Shown piece after piece: positions 23,753 to 23,895 of a DNA stretch of 23,895 nt (position 1 is its first letter; each line of letters starts with the position of its first letter). A program made the translations under genes and the position numbers. Source of the DNA: Dysosmobacter segnis. Lineage in GTDB: Bacteria; Bacillota; Clostridia; Oscillospirales; Oscillospiraceae. The DNA is taken from the NCBI RefSeq assembly GCF_014297285.1, contig NZ_JACOQI010000030.1, positions 1 through 23,895 of the forward strand, in the 5' to 3' direction. Below the pieces are notes generated by a model. It made no database searches, was not told the origin of the DNA, and saw nothing but the letters and a program-made list of their open reading frames with translations.

Positions 23753-23895
23753 ATGTCATTTAAAGTAAACAGCAGCCAGCAAATATCTTTCAATGACAGT
23801 GTATTTTCACTTACTGCTCGCGAAAAAAAGGCACTTGATAATTCATGGGCGAAAATATTTGCGGATGAGATTTTTCCCAATATTGATGAAGAAAG
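23753..23895 (+). CDS. IS1182-type transposase, N-terminal part (runs off the right edge)
   Basis: From ATG at 23753 the frame is open to the end of the window: MSFKVNSSQQISFNDSVFSL, then TAREKKALDNSWAKIFADEI and FPNIDEE. This matches, from memory, the start of IS1182-family DDE transposases of gut Clostridia, which continue toward a conserved RFAVLYSDKxSRPNTP segment. Only 47 codons are visible, so catalytic residues cannot be checked. The ribosome site GGTAAGG is 4 bases upstream, buried in the hairpin. The lower GC content than the fatty-acid genes fits a foreign origin. Confidence 0.75.
   Translation, partial: MSFKVNSSQQISFNDSVFSLTAREKKALDNSWAKIFADEIFPNIDEE

Larger units (their letters stand above)
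23646..23895 (+). mobile_element. Left end of an IS1182-type insertion sequence (continues past the window)
   Basis: The junction with the RhuM fragment lies near 23646-23652, beginning about GGGGTCAAAAGTATAGG. The right end, terminal repeats and target duplication are outside the window, so the precise boundary is not fixed. The left 100 bases hold a long hairpin, a promoter and the transposase start. Confidence 0.7.

Overview
The window looks like a chromosomal stretch from an anaerobic, Gram-positive gut member of the Clostridia, probably Oscillospiraceae-like. This is inferred from the gene set and order (acpP-accBCDA-fabH-fabK-fabDGF-fabZ with no FabI), GC-rich codon use, strong AGGAGG-type ribosome sites, an S-layer-homology protein, an AgrA/AgrC-type pair and an IS1182-type element. 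No rRNA or species marker is present, so genus is not assigned.

Layout. (1) 1-800, minus strand: the N-terminal part of an IscB RNA-guided nuclease that runs off the left edge, preceded by a long structured leader with the properties of an omegaRNA (HEARO RNA), and by a good promoter outside the apparent end of the element. (2) 897-11173, plus strand: an almost complete type II fatty-acid synthesis operon of twelve tightly packed, often overlapping genes behind one promoter with an operator-like inverted repeat. It makes malonyl-CoA (accBCDA), loads it on ACP (acpP, fabD), starts chains (fabH) and elongates them (fabF, fabG, fabZ, fabK). A second FabK-like flavoprotein with a four-cysteine cluster sits between fabK and fabD and is a candidate FabX-type unsaturated-fatty-acid enzyme. 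(3) 11279-13498: an orphan type IV pilin-like gene behind a consensus promoter, then a DUF4143-type ATPase in the opposite direction, the ATPase being bracketed by two identical 53-bp copies of a terminator. (4) 13557-18617: a DUF4428-like protein, an AgrC/AgrA-like sensor-regulator pair, a small cysteine-rich protein and an ArsB/citrate-type permease. (5) 18629-20449: a secreted SLH protein with a phosphodiester glycosidase domain, with a possible leader ORF. (6) 20525-23895: accessory DNA. A compact minus-strand cluster of small genes including a DUF4186 protein is followed by remnants (a DUF3991 primase-like gene with a lost start codon and a missing C-terminus, and a RhuM C-terminal fragment), and the edge is the start of an IS1182-type transposase whose ribosome site lies in a long hairpin.

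The most notable items are the IscB/omegaRNA locus placed head-to-head with the fatty-acid operon, the FabX-like gene, and the hairpin that should silence read-through expression of the IS transposase. All assignments come from reading the sequence and recalling family features; no database search was run.
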